DNA of 24,800 nt from an uncultured Veillonella sp. (GTDB lineage Bacteria; Bacillota; Negativicutes; Veillonellales; Veillonellaceae). The stretch is taken from NCBI GenBank assembly GCA_934216375.1, contig CAKQBP010000002.1:1-24800 (forward strand), read 5' to 3'. The notes under the pieces are model-generated. The model was not told the DNA's origin. It saw only the letters and a program-made list of their open reading frames with translations, and searched no databases. The first letter of the stretch is position 1, and the number at the start of each line of letters is the position of its first letter. A program made the translations under genes and the position numbers. Of this stretch, positions 6,804 through 15,840 are shown piece by piece.

Positions 6804-6861
6804 GTGAAAGCTAACCTAAGTTAATCTTCGCATGCAAAGATTAGTTTAGTTTAACTTTCAC
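6804..6861 (+). repeat. Long imperfect hairpin upstream of mnmE
   Basis: Arms 6804-6828 and 6837-6861 are complementary over about 25 nt with one clear mismatch and a few G-U pairs. The loop is 8 nt. The arms begin GTGAAAGC and end ACTTTCAC. There is no T-run after it, so it is not a usual terminator. It lies 55 nt before the mnmE start. Confidence 0.65.
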
Positions 6862-6916
6862 AGGCGAAGAACATATACAAAAACAAATACTAGATAATCG
6901 AAATACGGAGATATGT

Positions 6917-8302
6917 ATGTATATAGATGATACAATAGCGGCCATTGCGACACCGCCCGGCATCGGTGGGGTTGGTATTATTCGGGTCAGCGGCAAGGAT
7001 AGTTTTCCTATTGTAAATAGCCTGTTCAAGAGCGCTGGCACCGTTCCTTTGATGGACCGCCAAAATAGAACGATTCAATATGGAACCATTGTGGATCCAG
7101 CAACGAACAAGACCATCGACGAGGTTCTTGTGTTATTAATGAAAGGCCCTCATTCCTACACGGCGGAAGATGTGGTAGAAATTCAGTGTCACGGTGGCAT
7201 TGTACCGGTTCGACAAATTCTGAAACTCCTCGTCAATCACGATGTGCGCATGGCTGAGGTCGGTGAATTTACGAAGCGCGCCTTTATGAACGGACGTATC
7301 GACCTCACCCAAGCGGAGGCGATCATTGATATTATTGAAGCGAAAACGGAGGACTCCCTCTCCCTCGCTGTATCTCAGCTAGATGGGACTGTTTCGTCCT
7401 TTGTGAAAGATGTGCGAGAACAGCTCATCGCCATGATTGCTCATTTAGAGGTAACCATCGACTATCCTGAGGAGGATATCGAGGACGTAACGAGCCAAGA
7501 GGTTCGTGATCAATTACAGCCTATTTTGAAAGCCATGGATGATCTCTTGTCCACAGCGAATACAGGTCGCCTCATTCGAGATGGTATTACGACGGTTATT
7601 GTGGGTCGTCCAAATGCAGGTAAATCGAGCCTCATGAACGCTCTTTTGCGCGAAAACCGCGCTATCGTAACGGATATTCCGGGGACGACGCGGGACAGCA
7701 TTGAAGAATATATGACCGTAGAAGGCATTTCTCTACGCCTCATCGATACGGCAGGTATTCGGGATACACAAGATACGGTAGAAGCCCTTGGCGTGGAGCG
7801 TGCTCGTGATTATATCAACAAAGCAGACATCGTGCTCTGCGTTATTGACGGATCTACTCCGTTAAATCCTGAAGAAATCGAAATTTTGACCTCTGTGAGC
7901 GGTTTAAACACCATCGTACTCCTTAATAAGTCCGACGTGGCACAAGTCGTTACAGATGAAAATATTAAAGAACATGGGAATTTTACAGCTATTGAACGCA
8001 TTAGTGCTAAAGAAGGGGAAGGCTCTGCAGTTCTCTCTAAATGGGTACAAGAACTCGTCTATGGCGGTCGCGTAAAACAAGACAACAGCGCCATGATTAG
8101 TAACGTGCGCCACATTAGCCTTATGGAACAAGCAAAGGCACAAGTCGAACAAGCCCTCTCCTCCATCGACATGGGCATGCCAGTAGACTTTGTAGCTACC
8201 GACCTGCGCAGTGCCTGGGAACTACTAGGCGACATCACAGGCGATACCATCCGAGAAAGCATGATAGATGAATTGTTTAGTCGTTTTTGCCTTGGTAAAT
8301 GA
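6917..8302 (+). CDS. mnmE: tRNA uridine-5-carboxymethylaminomethyl(34) synthesis GTPase MnmE
   Basis: MnmE works with MnmG to modify the wobble uridine U34 of several tRNAs, using a tetrahydrofolate-bound one-carbon unit and GTP. The 461-residue product has the N-terminal tetrahydrofolate-binding domain (TIAAIATPPGIGGVGIIRVSG), a helical domain, and an inserted G domain. The G domain shows the P-loop GRPNAGKS at 230-237, DTAG at 277-280 and NKSD at 337-340. The C-terminus FCLGK carries the family's catalytic cysteine (C458). Length is typical. It follows two hairpins after jag and precedes mnmG by 50 nt, the usual partner order. Confidence 0.97.
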   Translation: MYIDDTIAAIATPPGIGGVGIIRVSGKDSFPIVNSLFKSAGTVPLMDRQNRTIQYGTIVDPATNKTIDEVLVLLMKGPHSYTAEDVVEIQCHGGIVPVRQILKLLVNHDVRMAEVGEFTKRAFMNGRIDLTQAEAIIDIIEAKTEDSLSLAVSQLDGTVSSFVKDVREQLIAMIAHLEVTIDYPEEDIEDVTSQEVRDQLQPILKAMDDLLSTANTGRLIRDGITTVIVGRPNAGKSSLMNALLRENRAIVTDIPGTTRDSIEEYMTVEGISLRLIDTAGIRDTQDTVEALGVERARDYINKADIVLCVIDGSTPLNPEEIEILTSVSGLNTIVLLNKSDVAQVVTDENIKEHGNFTAIERISAKEGEGSAVLSKWVQELVYGGRVKQDNSAMISNVRHISLMEQAKAQVEQALSSIDMGMPVDFVATDLRSAWELLGDITGDTIRESMIDELFSRFCLGK

Positions 8303-8352
8303 TTTAAACTTTCACAATAAGATAAGTAACAAATATAAGGAATTTAATTGAT

Positions 8353-10224
8353 ATGTACACAGTAGATAATTATGATGTCATCGTCATCGGCGGTGGTCAT
8401 GCTGGTTGTGAGGCGGCTCTCGCTACTGCCCGCATGGGTCATCGCACGTTGATGGCGACCATCAGTTTAGATAATATTGCGCTTATGCCGTGCAACCCTG
8501 CCGTGGGTGGTCCTGGTAAAAGCCATCTTGTTTACGAAGTTGACGCATTAGGCGGTCAAATGGGTATTAATGCGGATGCTACAGCTATCCAAATGCGTAT
8601 GCTCAATATGGGCAAAGGACCTGCCGTTCATTCTTTGCGTTGTCAATCCGACAAGATTAAATACCAACATTTGATGAAACAAACATTGGAGAATACAGAT
8701 AATCTCAATGTTAAGCAAATCATGGTGACAGAGCTTAAGGTTGAGGATGGCAAGGTCACAGGTATCGTTACGGAGCTTGGTGAATTTTATGGCGCTAAGG
8801 CGGTAATTCTTTGTACAGGTACCTATTTGAAAGGTAAAATCCTCATCGGCGATATCGATTATGTGGGCGGTCCAAATGGTCAACGCGTAGCGGAACATTT
8901 CTCTCAATCCTTGCTCGATAATGGTGTTGAATTGATGCGCTTTAAGACGGGTACACCAGCACGTGTAGATAAACGTACTTTAAACCTCGAAAATATGGTA
9001 GTTCAAGAAGGCGATGCACATCATCACGCATTTTCCTTTATGGATGAATGGATTAACCGTAATGAAGATGTATGTTGGTTGACCTATACTAACAAAGAAA
9101 CGCACGAAATCATTCATAGCAATATTCACCGCGCTCCTATGTATAGTGGCAAAATCGAAGGCGTAGGCCCTCGTTACTGCCCTTCCATCGAAGATAAAGT
9201 AGTGCGCTTTGCCGATAAAGAACGCCATCAATTATTCGTAGAACCAGAAGGTACGGGTACAAATGAAATGTACGTTCAAGGCATGAGTACATCCCTTCCT
9301 ATGGACGTACAATATGCATTCTTGCGTACTATTCCAGGCCTTGAAAATGTAGAAATTATGCGCCCTGCCTATGCTATCGAATACGATTGCTTGAATCCAA
9401 CGCAATTGACACCAGCACTTCAAGTGAAACATATTGAAGGTCTCTACTCTGCGGGTCAAGCCAATGGTACATCTGGCTATGAAGAAGCGGCTGCTCAAGG
9501 CCTCATGGCTGGTATCAACGCAGCATTGTGGCTTGAAGGTAAAGAACCGTTTATCCTTGCTCGTTCTGAAGCGTACATCGGTGTTCTCATCGATGATCTT
9601 GTAACAAAAGGTACAAATGAACCGTACCGCATGATGACAAGCCGCAGTGAATACCGCTTATTGCTTCGTCAAGATAATGCAGACATGCGTCTTACGGAAA
9701 AAGGCCGTGCAATCGGTCTTGTAAAAGATGATCGTTGGGCTAAATTTACAGCTAAAAAAGCTGCTATCGAAGAAGCAATGGACATGTTACGAAATACACC
9801 TGTCAATCCATCCAAAGAAACACAAGCTTTGCTTGAAAGTTTAGGTACAGCACCTATTAGAACAGGTATTCACGCTTATGATTTAGTAAAACGTAACGAA
9901 CTCTCTTATGCCGTCGTAGCCGATGCATTTGGTTTGAAACGCTATACACCTGATGTAGAGGAAGCTGTCGATATTTCCATTACCTACGAAGGTTACATCA
10001 AAAAGCAAATGGAGCAAGTCGATAAGGTTCGTAAACTAGAAGAAAAAATTCTTCCAAAAGAATGGGATTATACACAAATCAAGGGCATTTCCCTTGAAGC
10101 TCAACAAAAGCTCAACAAAATTCGTCCTCACTCCATCGGCCAAGCAAGCCGTATCTCTGGTGTATCACCTGCGGACGTATCTGTTCTGTTGATCCAACTC
10201 GAACAATACAATAGAAGTAAATAA
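8353..10224 (+). CDS. mnmG: tRNA uridine-5-carboxymethylaminomethyl(34) synthesis enzyme MnmG
   Basis: MnmG (GidA) is the FAD-dependent partner of MnmE in U34 modification. The 623-residue product has the Rossmann FAD motif GGGHAGCEA at 13-21, the conserved [13 protein letters not shown] segment, FKTGTPAR, and the C-terminal helical domain that binds MnmE and tRNA ([32 protein letters not shown]). Length is normal. The upstream 50 nt hold the recurrent ACTTTCAC motif at 8308-8315. A small GCATGT/ACATGC hairpin follows at 10230-10245. Confidence 0.98.
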   Translation: MYTVDNYDVIVIGGGHAGCEAALATARMGHRTLMATISLDNIALMPCNPAVGGPGKSHLVYEVDALGGQMGINADATAIQMRMLNMGKGPAVHSLRCQSDKIKYQHLMKQTLENTDNLNVKQIMVTELKVEDGKVTGIVTELGEFYGAKAVILCTGTYLKGKILIGDIDYVGGPNGQRVAEHFSQSLLDNGVELMRFKTGTPARVDKRTLNLENMVVQEGDAHHHAFSFMDEWINRNEDVCWLTYTNKETHEIIHSNIHRAPMYSGKIEGVGPRYCPSIEDKVVRFADKERHQLFVEPEGTGTNEMYVQGMSTSLPMDVQYAFLRTIPGLENVEIMRPAYAIEYDCLNPTQLTPALQVKHIEGLYSAGQANGTSGYEEAAAQGLMAGINAALWLEGKEPFILARSEAYIGVLIDDLVTKGTNEPYRMMTSRSEYRLLLRQDNADMRLTEKGRAIGLVKDDRWAKFTAKKAAIEEAMDMLRNTPVNPSKETQALLESLGTAPIRTGIHAYDLVKRNELSYAVVADAFGLKRYTPDVEEAVDISITYEGYIKKQMEQVDKVRKLEEKILPKEWDYTQIKGISLEAQQKLNKIRPHSIGQASRISGVSPADVSVLLIQLEQYNRSK

Positions 10225-10348
10225 AAATAGCATGTAATAACATGCATTTTATATGAACTTTTTAGAAGCTATTTCTTATAGATTTTAAAAGATATTTCCT
10301 ATAGATCTTATTGTCCTATACATATTAGACAATTCATTAGGTGTACTT

Positions 10349-11101
10349 ATGAAAGAAAAATATGATGTGCCTATAGCACCTCAGTCTGAATTTGTTTCGT
10401 ACATGATGGAGCAAATGAGCCATTTTGGCTTGCCTTGTACGGAAGAGCAAGCAAAAGACTTTTACATGTATTATGCGCATATGATTGAAACAAATAAATA
10501 TCTCAATCTAACGGGTATTACGGATATGAAAGAGGTCGTGGTTAAGCACATGATTGACTCCCTCTCCTGTTATGATTCTGAAATTATCAAATCTGACATG
10601 ACGATTATCGATGTTGGTACCGGTGCAGGTTTCCCTGGTATTCCATTGGCTATCTATGACCGTAGCCTCAAGGTTACCCTGTTTGATTCTTTGAAAAAGC
10701 GGCTTACCTTTTTGGAATCGGTTATAGATGAACTAAAACTGACGAACTGTACTATCTTACACGGACGTGCGGAGGATTTGAGTCATCAAGATTACCGTGA
10801 AAGCTTTGATATTGCTACGAGCCGTGCCGTGGCACGCTTGCCGATTCTTTTAGAATGGACTGTGCCATACGTAAAAGAAGGTGGATACATAGTTGCTTTA
10901 AAAGGAGCTATCTACGAAGAAGAAGTGAAAGAATCTAATAAAGCCCTTAGCACACTAAAAGCTACTATCGAAGAAGTAAGGACCGTTACTTTGCCAATCT
11001 TAGAGGATAAACGAGCAATCGTGTATATAAAGAAAATTGGAAAAACACCAAAACAATATCCACGAAAACCAAAAGAAATCAAAGACAAACCGTTAGTATA
11101 G
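10349..11101 (+). CDS. rsmG: 16S rRNA (guanine(527)-N7)-methyltransferase RsmG
   Basis: RsmG (GidB) methylates G527 of 16S rRNA, in the 530 loop, using S-adenosylmethionine. The 250-residue product has the fold's SAM-binding motif DVGTGAG at 88-94 followed by FPGIPLAI, the NKYLNLTGITD segment, and DIATSRAVARLPILLEW. The tail is lysine- and proline-rich. It is the last plus-strand gene before the inverted methionine operon. In Bacillus this gene is followed directly by noc, parA and parB, so the order is interrupted here. Confidence 0.97.
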   Translation: MKEKYDVPIAPQSEFVSYMMEQMSHFGLPCTEEQAKDFYMYYAHMIETNKYLNLTGITDMKEVVVKHMIDSLSCYDSEIIKSDMTIIDVGTGAGFPGIPLAIYDRSLKVTLFDSLKKRLTFLESVIDELKLTNCTILHGRAEDLSHQDYRESFDIATSRAVARLPILLEWTVPYVKEGGYIVALKGAIYEEEVKESNKALSTLKATIEEVRTVTLPILEDKRAIVYIKKIGKTPKQYPRKPKEIKDKPLV

Positions 11102-11165
11102 CAGTTAATGATTTAGGCGTAGAAACTAATATAAATAAACTCTATGCTATATTGCTACATAAAGA

Positions 11166-11206
11166 AAAAGAGGATGCAAATCTTAGATCTGCATCCTCTT
11201 TTTTTT
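11166..11206 (+). terminator. Rho-independent terminator after rsmG
   Basis: AAAAGAGGATGCA (11166-11178) pairs perfectly with TGCATCCTCTTTT (11190-11202), and the T-run continues to 11206. It lies 64 nt after the rsmG stop. It is an archetypal intrinsic terminator for the rsmG transcript. Confidence 0.93.
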
Positions 11207-11316
11207 CTTAGTAACGAATTAGTTCGCATTCCCTCCCCTACCCTATATCTATTAAATGATATCGTTTACAACAAAATTATATATTTTGTTCACTATATGA
11301 GGCGGAGATAAAGATA

Positions 11317-11381
11317 CATATAACACCTTTCCCTAAGAACGACTTAGTTCACTATGGAGGTCGTGGGAAAGGTGTTATATG
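11317..11381 (+). repeat. Nested-palindrome element, copy E, between convergent rsmG and metF
   Basis: Arms 11317-11333 and 11365-11381 are a perfect 17-bp inverted repeat. The loop repeats the origin-element core in the form GAACGACTTAGTTCACTATG (11337-11356) followed by GAGG, with an inner ACGAC/GTCGT pair (11339-11343, 11360-11364). The outer arms seen in copies A, C and D were not found. A partial second copy may lie at about 11213-11240 (ACGAATTAGTTCGC, then CCCTCCCC). As a strong stem just downstream of metF it could also limit transcription. Confidence 0.75.
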
Positions 11382-11398
11382 TTAATCTTAGAATGACT

Positions 11399-12256
11399 TT
11401 ATACGTGGTCAATAATATATAATGTTGTATCGATATCATTTAAAGGCATAATATGTACGCCTGCTGCCATTTTCTTGATTTGTTCAAGTGTTTCGATTGC
11501 AATTTCTGTACCCGCCTCTTTACCACCTTTTTCCATGCGGTCCAAGATTTCTTGAGTAAGATTGATTCCAGGCACTTTTTCATGGAGGTATGTAGCCATT
11601 TTAAAGCTTTTAAGTGGAATCAAACCAAGCATGATAGGTACATCGAATTCAGACATCTTGTCAATGTAGCGTTTTGCCTGTTCTAAATCGTAAATTGGTT
11701 GTGTTTGTACAAAGTGAGCGCCATTTTGAATTTTAGCAGCTAATTTTTGGCGTTCAATCTCTAAATCTAGAGCACCAGGATTACCAGTTGCACCGATGTA
11801 GAAGTTTGTAGGTGCGTCTAGGTCATTACCTGCAAGGTCTTTGCCTGCATTTAATGTCTTAGCGATGTTAAGTAGTCCCATACAGTCGACTTCAAATACG
11901 GATTGTGCAAATGGATGGTCCCCATTATCTGGTTTATCACCAGTGAGTGTTAAAATATTATGCACTCCCAACGCTGCTGCACCGAGTAATTCAGATTGTA
12001 ATCCGATAATATTACGGTCGCGGCATGTAAGGTGGAAAATAGTTTCAATTTCTTTGTTATGTTGTAACAAATAAGAAAGAGAAATTGGGCTCATGCGCAT
12101 TTTGGACATAGGGCTATCAGCGATGTTGATAGCATCCACCTTCCCTTTCAAACGGGCTGCTTGTTCGAAGGTCTTTTCTGCAGAACTGCTTTTAGGAGGA
12201 TCCAATTCAACAGTAATGGTGAACTGCCCTTGTTGATGTTTTTCTCGTAATGTCAT
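11399..12256 (-). CDS. metF: Methylenetetrahydrofolate reductase
   Basis: MetF reduces 5,10-methylenetetrahydrofolate to 5-methyltetrahydrofolate with a flavin cofactor, supplying the methyl donor for methionine synthase. The product has about 285 residues. It shows the family start TVELDPPKS with the active-site glutamate, ADSPMSKMRMSP, HLTCRDRN, ILTLTGDKP and the GATGNPGA/FVQTQPIYD barrel strands. Two adjacent ATGs exist (12259 and 12256); the second sits 6 nt after GAGG and is preferred. It lies 18 nt after metH on the same strand, so it is the last gene of the operon, and its product feeds MetH directly. Confidence 0.96.
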   Translation of the reverse strand: MTLREKHQQGQFTITVELDPPKSSSAEKTFEQAARLKGKVDAINIADSPMSKMRMSPISLSYLLQHNKEIETIFHLTCRDRNIIGLQSELLGAAALGVHNILTLTGDKPDNGDHPFAQSVFEVDCMGLLNIAKTLNAGKDLAGNDLDAPTNFYIGATGNPGALDLEIERQKLAAKIQNGAHFVQTQPIYDLEQAKRYIDKMSEFDVPIMLGLIPLKSFKMATYLHEKVPGINLTQEILDRMEKGGKEAGTEIAIETLEQIKKMAAGVHIMPLNDIDTTLYIIDHV

Positions 12257-12277
12257 CATGTACCTCGTTACTATACA

Positions 12278-14713
12278 TTATTTTTCTAGTGTTTCAAAGA
12301 AATCGTTAGCATGGTTAACAGCAGCGATGCCGTCCTTAGCGTAGATATCTGCACCTGCTTGGTCTGCGTAGTCTTGAGATACTACAGCGCCACCAACCAT
12401 GACCTTAGTTTTAAGGCCTGCTGCACGGATAGCAGCGATAGTATTGTCGATTTGTGGCATTGTAGTCGTCATCAAGGAACAAATACCTACTAGAGCGGCT
12501 TTGTTATCTTTAATGGCTTGTACAATCACTTCTGGATCAACGTCCTTACCAAGGTCGACGATTTTGTAGCCATTGTTTTCGAGCAATGCTGCTACGATGT
12601 TTTTACCTAAATCGTGAATGTCGCCTTTAACTGTAGCCACGACAACGGTGCCTTTATCTAAACTTTCACTAGCAGGAATAATTTCTTTAATGGTGTTGAA
12701 AGCAGCCTGCATTGTTTCAGCAGCAAGCATTACTTGTGGTAAGAATAACTTACCAGAACCAAACTTATCCCCTACTACGTTCATCGCTTCCGATAAGCCT
12801 TTTTTCGTAAGATCTAATGGATCGATACCATCTGCTAAGGCTTTTTTTACAAGATCAATGATAGCTTCTTTTTCGCCTTGTTCTACACATGCGCGAATAT
12901 TGGCTAAAGGATCATTACTATCGAAGGATTTTTTATCTGGCCCTTTAGGAGCATTGTTACCAGGAGCGGTAGTTTCGTCTTCATAGCCGTATTCTTTAAT
13001 AAATTCAGCAGAACCTGGGTCCCAGCCTAGTAAGGTAGTACTAGATACAAATGCTTTTTTGGCTGGATAATTGAGTGGATTCATAATCGGTGTTGTTAAG
13101 CCACATGCAAGGGCCATAGTTAAGAATTGGCCGTTCAAATATGGACGTTGAGGCATGCCGAAGGAGATATTGGACAAGCCCATTACTGTTGGGAAGCCAA
13201 ATTTTTCTTTATATAATTGTAGCGTACGCAATGTTTGGCGTGCACTATCTTCCCCGCTGGCAAGTGTTAATACTAATGGATCGAGTAATAAGTCATGTGG
13301 TTGAAGACCATAACCGTAAGCACGATTTACGATACTTTCAGCTAAAGCAACGCGATCTTCTGCTTTTTCAGGTAAGTCACCACTACAAATTGGCAAGCAA
13401 AGCAATGCTGCACCATACCGTTTAGCCAAAGGCATTACGTGCGTAATAGACTCCTCCTCCCCATTTACAGAGTTGATGAGGGCACGACCTGGATAGTTTT
13501 TAAGCGCTATTTCCATAGCTACTGGGTCTAATGTGTCAATGGATAATGGTGTTTCTACGAGCATGGATAACTCGAAAATGGCACGTTCCATTAAGGGCGA
13601 TTGATCCATGCCAGCTACGCCCATGTTTACATCGAGGATATCTGCACCTGCTTCTACTTGGTCTAAGGCATCCCGTTTTACACGAATGAAAGAACCATCG
13701 CGCAATTCTTGAGCAAGGACTTTACGTCCAGTTGGGTTAATACGTTCGCCAATAATAAGTGGTTTTGTATGATGGCCCAACTCTAAAAGTTTAGTACGGC
13801 TTGTAATAATTGTTTTAGGTGCAATGTGGGCGCGTTCTTTTGGCGTATAAGCTTTCACAGCATCAGAAATAGATTGAATATGAGCTGGTGTTGTACCACA
13901 GCAGCCACCAACATAGCTTGCACCAGCATCAACAATTGGAAGCATCAAAGGCCCCATCTCTTCAGCTGAAAGTGGGAATACAGTTTGTTTATTTATTAAT
14001 TGAGGCATACCGGCATTTGGCTGACAGCTTATTGGTAAATTTGTAACGCTTGCAATCTCTTCGATAAGTGGTGTAATTTGTTCAGGTCCAAGGGAACAGT
14101 TGATACCAATGATATCAGCCCCTATAGCTTCTACGATAGTAGTTGCTACTGCTGGTGGTGTACCTGTAATAGTACGACCGTCTTCACTAAAAGAAAATTG
14201 ACAGATGATTTGTACATCATCTTTTGTCTTCCCTGCTGCTTCACGAGCATCTAAAGAGGCTAATAAAGCGGCACGCATTTCCTGTACGTCGATGATAGTT
14301 TCAATGATAATAAAATCAACGCCACCTTCGATTAATGCTTCGGCTTGTTCACGATATGTATCATAAATGGAGTCAAAGCTCATATTGCCTAATGGTTGTA
14401 AAAAACGACCTGTAGGTCCCATAGAACCTGCTACACGAGCAGTTGGTTTATTCTCTGCAATGGCTTCTTTTGCTACCTTCACAGCTGCAATATTGATTTC
14501 TCTTACGCGATCTTGCAAGTCATAATCTTCTAATTTAAGACCACAAGCACCGAATGTATTGGTAGTGATTACATCACTGCCATGTTGTAAGTATTGAGCA
14601 TGAATATCCTTTACTACTTCTGGTCTTTCAATATTAAATAGCTCTGGACAATAGCCTTCTTCTAAGTCTGCCGCTTGAAGCATTGTGCCCATAGCACCGT
14701 CAAATATATACAT
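12278..14713 (-). CDS. metH: Cobalamin-dependent methionine synthase, without activation domain
   Basis: MetH moves the methyl group of methyltetrahydrofolate to homocysteine through a bound cobalamin. Numbering from the ATG at 14713 gives 811 residues. The homocysteine-binding domain (1 to about 290) has zinc ligands at C206, C271 and C272 (INCSLGPE, GGCCGTTP). The pterin-binding domain (about 315-575) starts IIGERINPTGRK. The cobalamin cap and binding domains (about 600-811) have D-x-H-x2-G at D698, H700 and G703, where H700 ligates cobalt. The activation domain found at the end of the roughly 1230-residue E. coli enzyme is absent; the upstream gene supplies it. The ATG at 14719 lies too close to AGGAAG, so 14713 is preferred. 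Confidence 0.96.
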   Translation of the reverse strand: MYIFDGAMGTMLQAADLEEGYCPELFNIERPEVVKDIHAQYLQHGSDVITTNTFGACGLKLEDYDLQDRVREINIAAVKVAKEAIAENKPTARVAGSMGPTGRFLQPLGNMSFDSIYDTYREQAEALIEGGVDFIIIETIIDVQEMRAALLASLDAREAAGKTKDDVQIICQFSFSEDGRTITGTPPAVATTIVEAIGADIIGINCSLGPEQITPLIEEIASVTNLPISCQPNAGMPQLINKQTVFPLSAEEMGPLMLPIVDAGASYVGGCCGTTPAHIQSISDAVKAYTPKERAHIAPKTIITSRTKLLELGHHTKPLIIGERINPTGRKVLAQELRDGSFIRVKRDALDQVEAGADILDVNMGVAGMDQSPLMERAIFELSMLVETPLSIDTLDPVAMEIALKNYPGRALINSVNGEEESITHVMPLAKRYGAALLCLPICSGDLPEKAEDRVALAESIVNRAYGYGLQPHDLLLDPLVLTLASGEDSARQTLRTLQLYKEKFGFPTVMGLSNISFGMPQRPYLNGQFLTMALACGLTTPIMNPLNYPAKKAFVSSTTLLGWDPGSAEFIKEYGYEDETTAPGNNAPKGPDKKSFDSNDPLANIRACVEQGEKEAIIDLVKKALADGIDPLDLTKKGLSEAMNVVGDKFGSGKLFLPQVMLAAETMQAAFNTIKEIIPASESLDKGTVVVATVKGDIHDLGKNIVAALLENNGYKIVDLGKDVDPEVIVQAIKDNKAALVGICSLMTTTMPQIDNTIAAIRAAGLKTKVMVGGAVVSQDYADQAGADIYAKDGIAAVNHANDFFETLEK

Positions 14714-14744
14714 AAACATCTTCCTTTAACATCCTAAATTACAA

Positions 14745-14760
14745 TGTTTCACGTGAAACA
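14745..14760. other. parS site 1 (in the met operon)
   Basis: A perfect copy of the 16-bp palindrome TGTTTCACGTGAAACA, the ParB binding site known from Bacillus and many other bacteria. It lies in the 47-nt gap between the activation gene and metH, just upstream of the metH ribosome site. Confidence 0.97.
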
Positions 14761-15528
14761 CTATTGTATTGGTTGCCCCTTCATGGCAATACCAGAAATG
14801 TCGGCAGTAGTTTTACTACCTTCCTCTTCTCCCCCATCTTGGGTGTTGACTGTTGCTTTCTCTGGTAATTTTCGAGATGCACAGTTTTGTTGTGAACAAG
14901 ATGTACAGCCTCGTTTAGTTTTAATATCTTCGTTTGCTGGCATTAAACCGATGATAGCCGTTACAGACTTACGTGGGAATAATAAATAGTTCTCTGTTAC
15001 TTGTAAGCCAATCATCTCTGTTTTGATGATTTTAGCTAATTGTGGTTGGATTTCTAGTGGCCAGTTGCCATAACCAGGGCTAAAACGCCAAGTTGGCTTA
15101 TAGCCTTGTTTTTTAGCAATTGTATTGATTACTTCGTTTACCTGATCAGCTACCTGTTCTACAGCAGTTGTGGCTGCTGCATCAAGTAATAAGCCTACCG
15201 TATAGTTACCTTGTTTAAATAACTGTTCACTACGAATTTCTACATCTTCTCCAACTGTTACACCTAATACGTATACTTTAGTAGATTTTTCTAGATGTTT
15301 TTCGATGATAGACCCTTCAATTTTAAGCGGTGGATTGCTTAAAATTGTTTTTGTTTCTGCATCGTAATCATATTCTTGATATACACCTCTAGGTGTAGCC
15401 AATAATTGGATTTCCTTACATGCTTCGTCAACATAGTTTTGTGGAAAATCCTCAGCGTGACGAAGTCCTGCGTATCGTTTTACTTCTGCTTTATCGATGG
15501 CAGGAAGCATTCCGTTATAGATGGGCAT
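14761..15528 (-). CDS. Methionine synthase activation protein (stand-alone MetH reactivation domain)
   Basis: In full-length MetH the C-terminal domain binds S-adenosylmethionine and repairs the enzyme when its cobalamin is oxidised. This 255-residue protein resembles that domain: an N-terminal region, VTVGEDVEIRSEQLF, LLLDAAATTAVEQVAD, and RFSPGYGNWPLEIQ at 148-161, matching the SAM-binding R-x3-GYG region. A C-x2-C-x4-C motif at C208, C211 and C216 follows, as in clostridial stand-alone relatives, where its role is not clear to me. The last 36 residues are polar and low in complexity. A GGAGG site precedes the ATG. It is the first gene of the operon, immediately upstream of the MetH that lacks this domain. 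Confidence 0.88.
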   Translation of the reverse strand: MPIYNGMLPAIDKAEVKRYAGLRHAEDFPQNYVDEACKEIQLLATPRGVYQEYDYDAETKTILSNPPLKIEGSIIEKHLEKSTKVYVLGVTVGEDVEIRSEQLFKQGNYTVGLLLDAAATTAVEQVADQVNEVINTIAKKQGYKPTWRFSPGYGNWPLEIQPQLAKIIKTEMIGLQVTENYLLFPRKSVTAIIGLMPANEDIKTKRGCTSCSQQNCASRKLPEKATVNTQDGGEEEGSKTTADISGIAMKGQPIQ

Positions 15529-15545
15529 AGAAACGCCTCCTTTTC

Positions 15546-15575
15546 AAAATAAAAAGCTCTGCGTGTCCGTAGAGC
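15546..15575 (-). terminator. Intrinsic terminator in the met operon leader, candidate attenuator
   Basis: Read on the minus strand, GCTCTACG (from 15575) pairs with CGCAGAGC (to 15556) around a 4-nt loop and is followed by TTTTTATTTT (15555-15546). It lies between the promoter at 15668-15696 and the ribosome site of the first met gene, so it would stop most transcripts before the operon unless something prevents its formation. Confidence 0.7.
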
Positions 15576-15667
15576 GTGTGCTTACTGTTATTAATTGTAT
15601 ATATAAATCTTATAAACTGATTTTTCTAGACTCTTAAGATTATCAATCTAATTACTATCTAACTAAT

Positions 15668-15696
15668 AGTATATAGATATGAATAATACCTGTCAA
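15668..15696 (-). promoter_or_regulatory. Promoter of the met operon
   Basis: On the minus strand TTGACA (plus-strand 15691-15696) and TATACT (15668-15673) are separated by exactly 17 bp. The predicted transcript would begin near 15660 and have a leader of about 130 nt. The leader contains AATCTTA/TAAGATT pairing (about 15610-15645) and the terminator described above. I recognise no known SAM, cobalamin or T-box aptamer in it. Confidence 0.75.
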
Positions 15697-15824
15697 AGTA
15701 TATGGGGCCTGTATTCTCATATAATTTAGTAGTATATAGATATAGTTTAAAGTTATATCAAAATGATTTTTGTTCATAAAAGTTATTGGTGATGAAGGTT
15801 TTATATGTTTAATGTTAACCATAA

Positions 15825-15840
15825 TGTTTCACGTGAAACA
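15825..15840. other. parS site 2
   Basis: Perfect 16-bp TGTTTCACGTGAAACA palindrome in the AT-rich region upstream of parA. Confidence 0.97.

Noticed and set aside
14744..14989. Plus-strand frame starting MFHVKHYCIG
   Set aside because: The start is a translation of parS site 1, and the rest is antisense to the methionine synthase activation gene.
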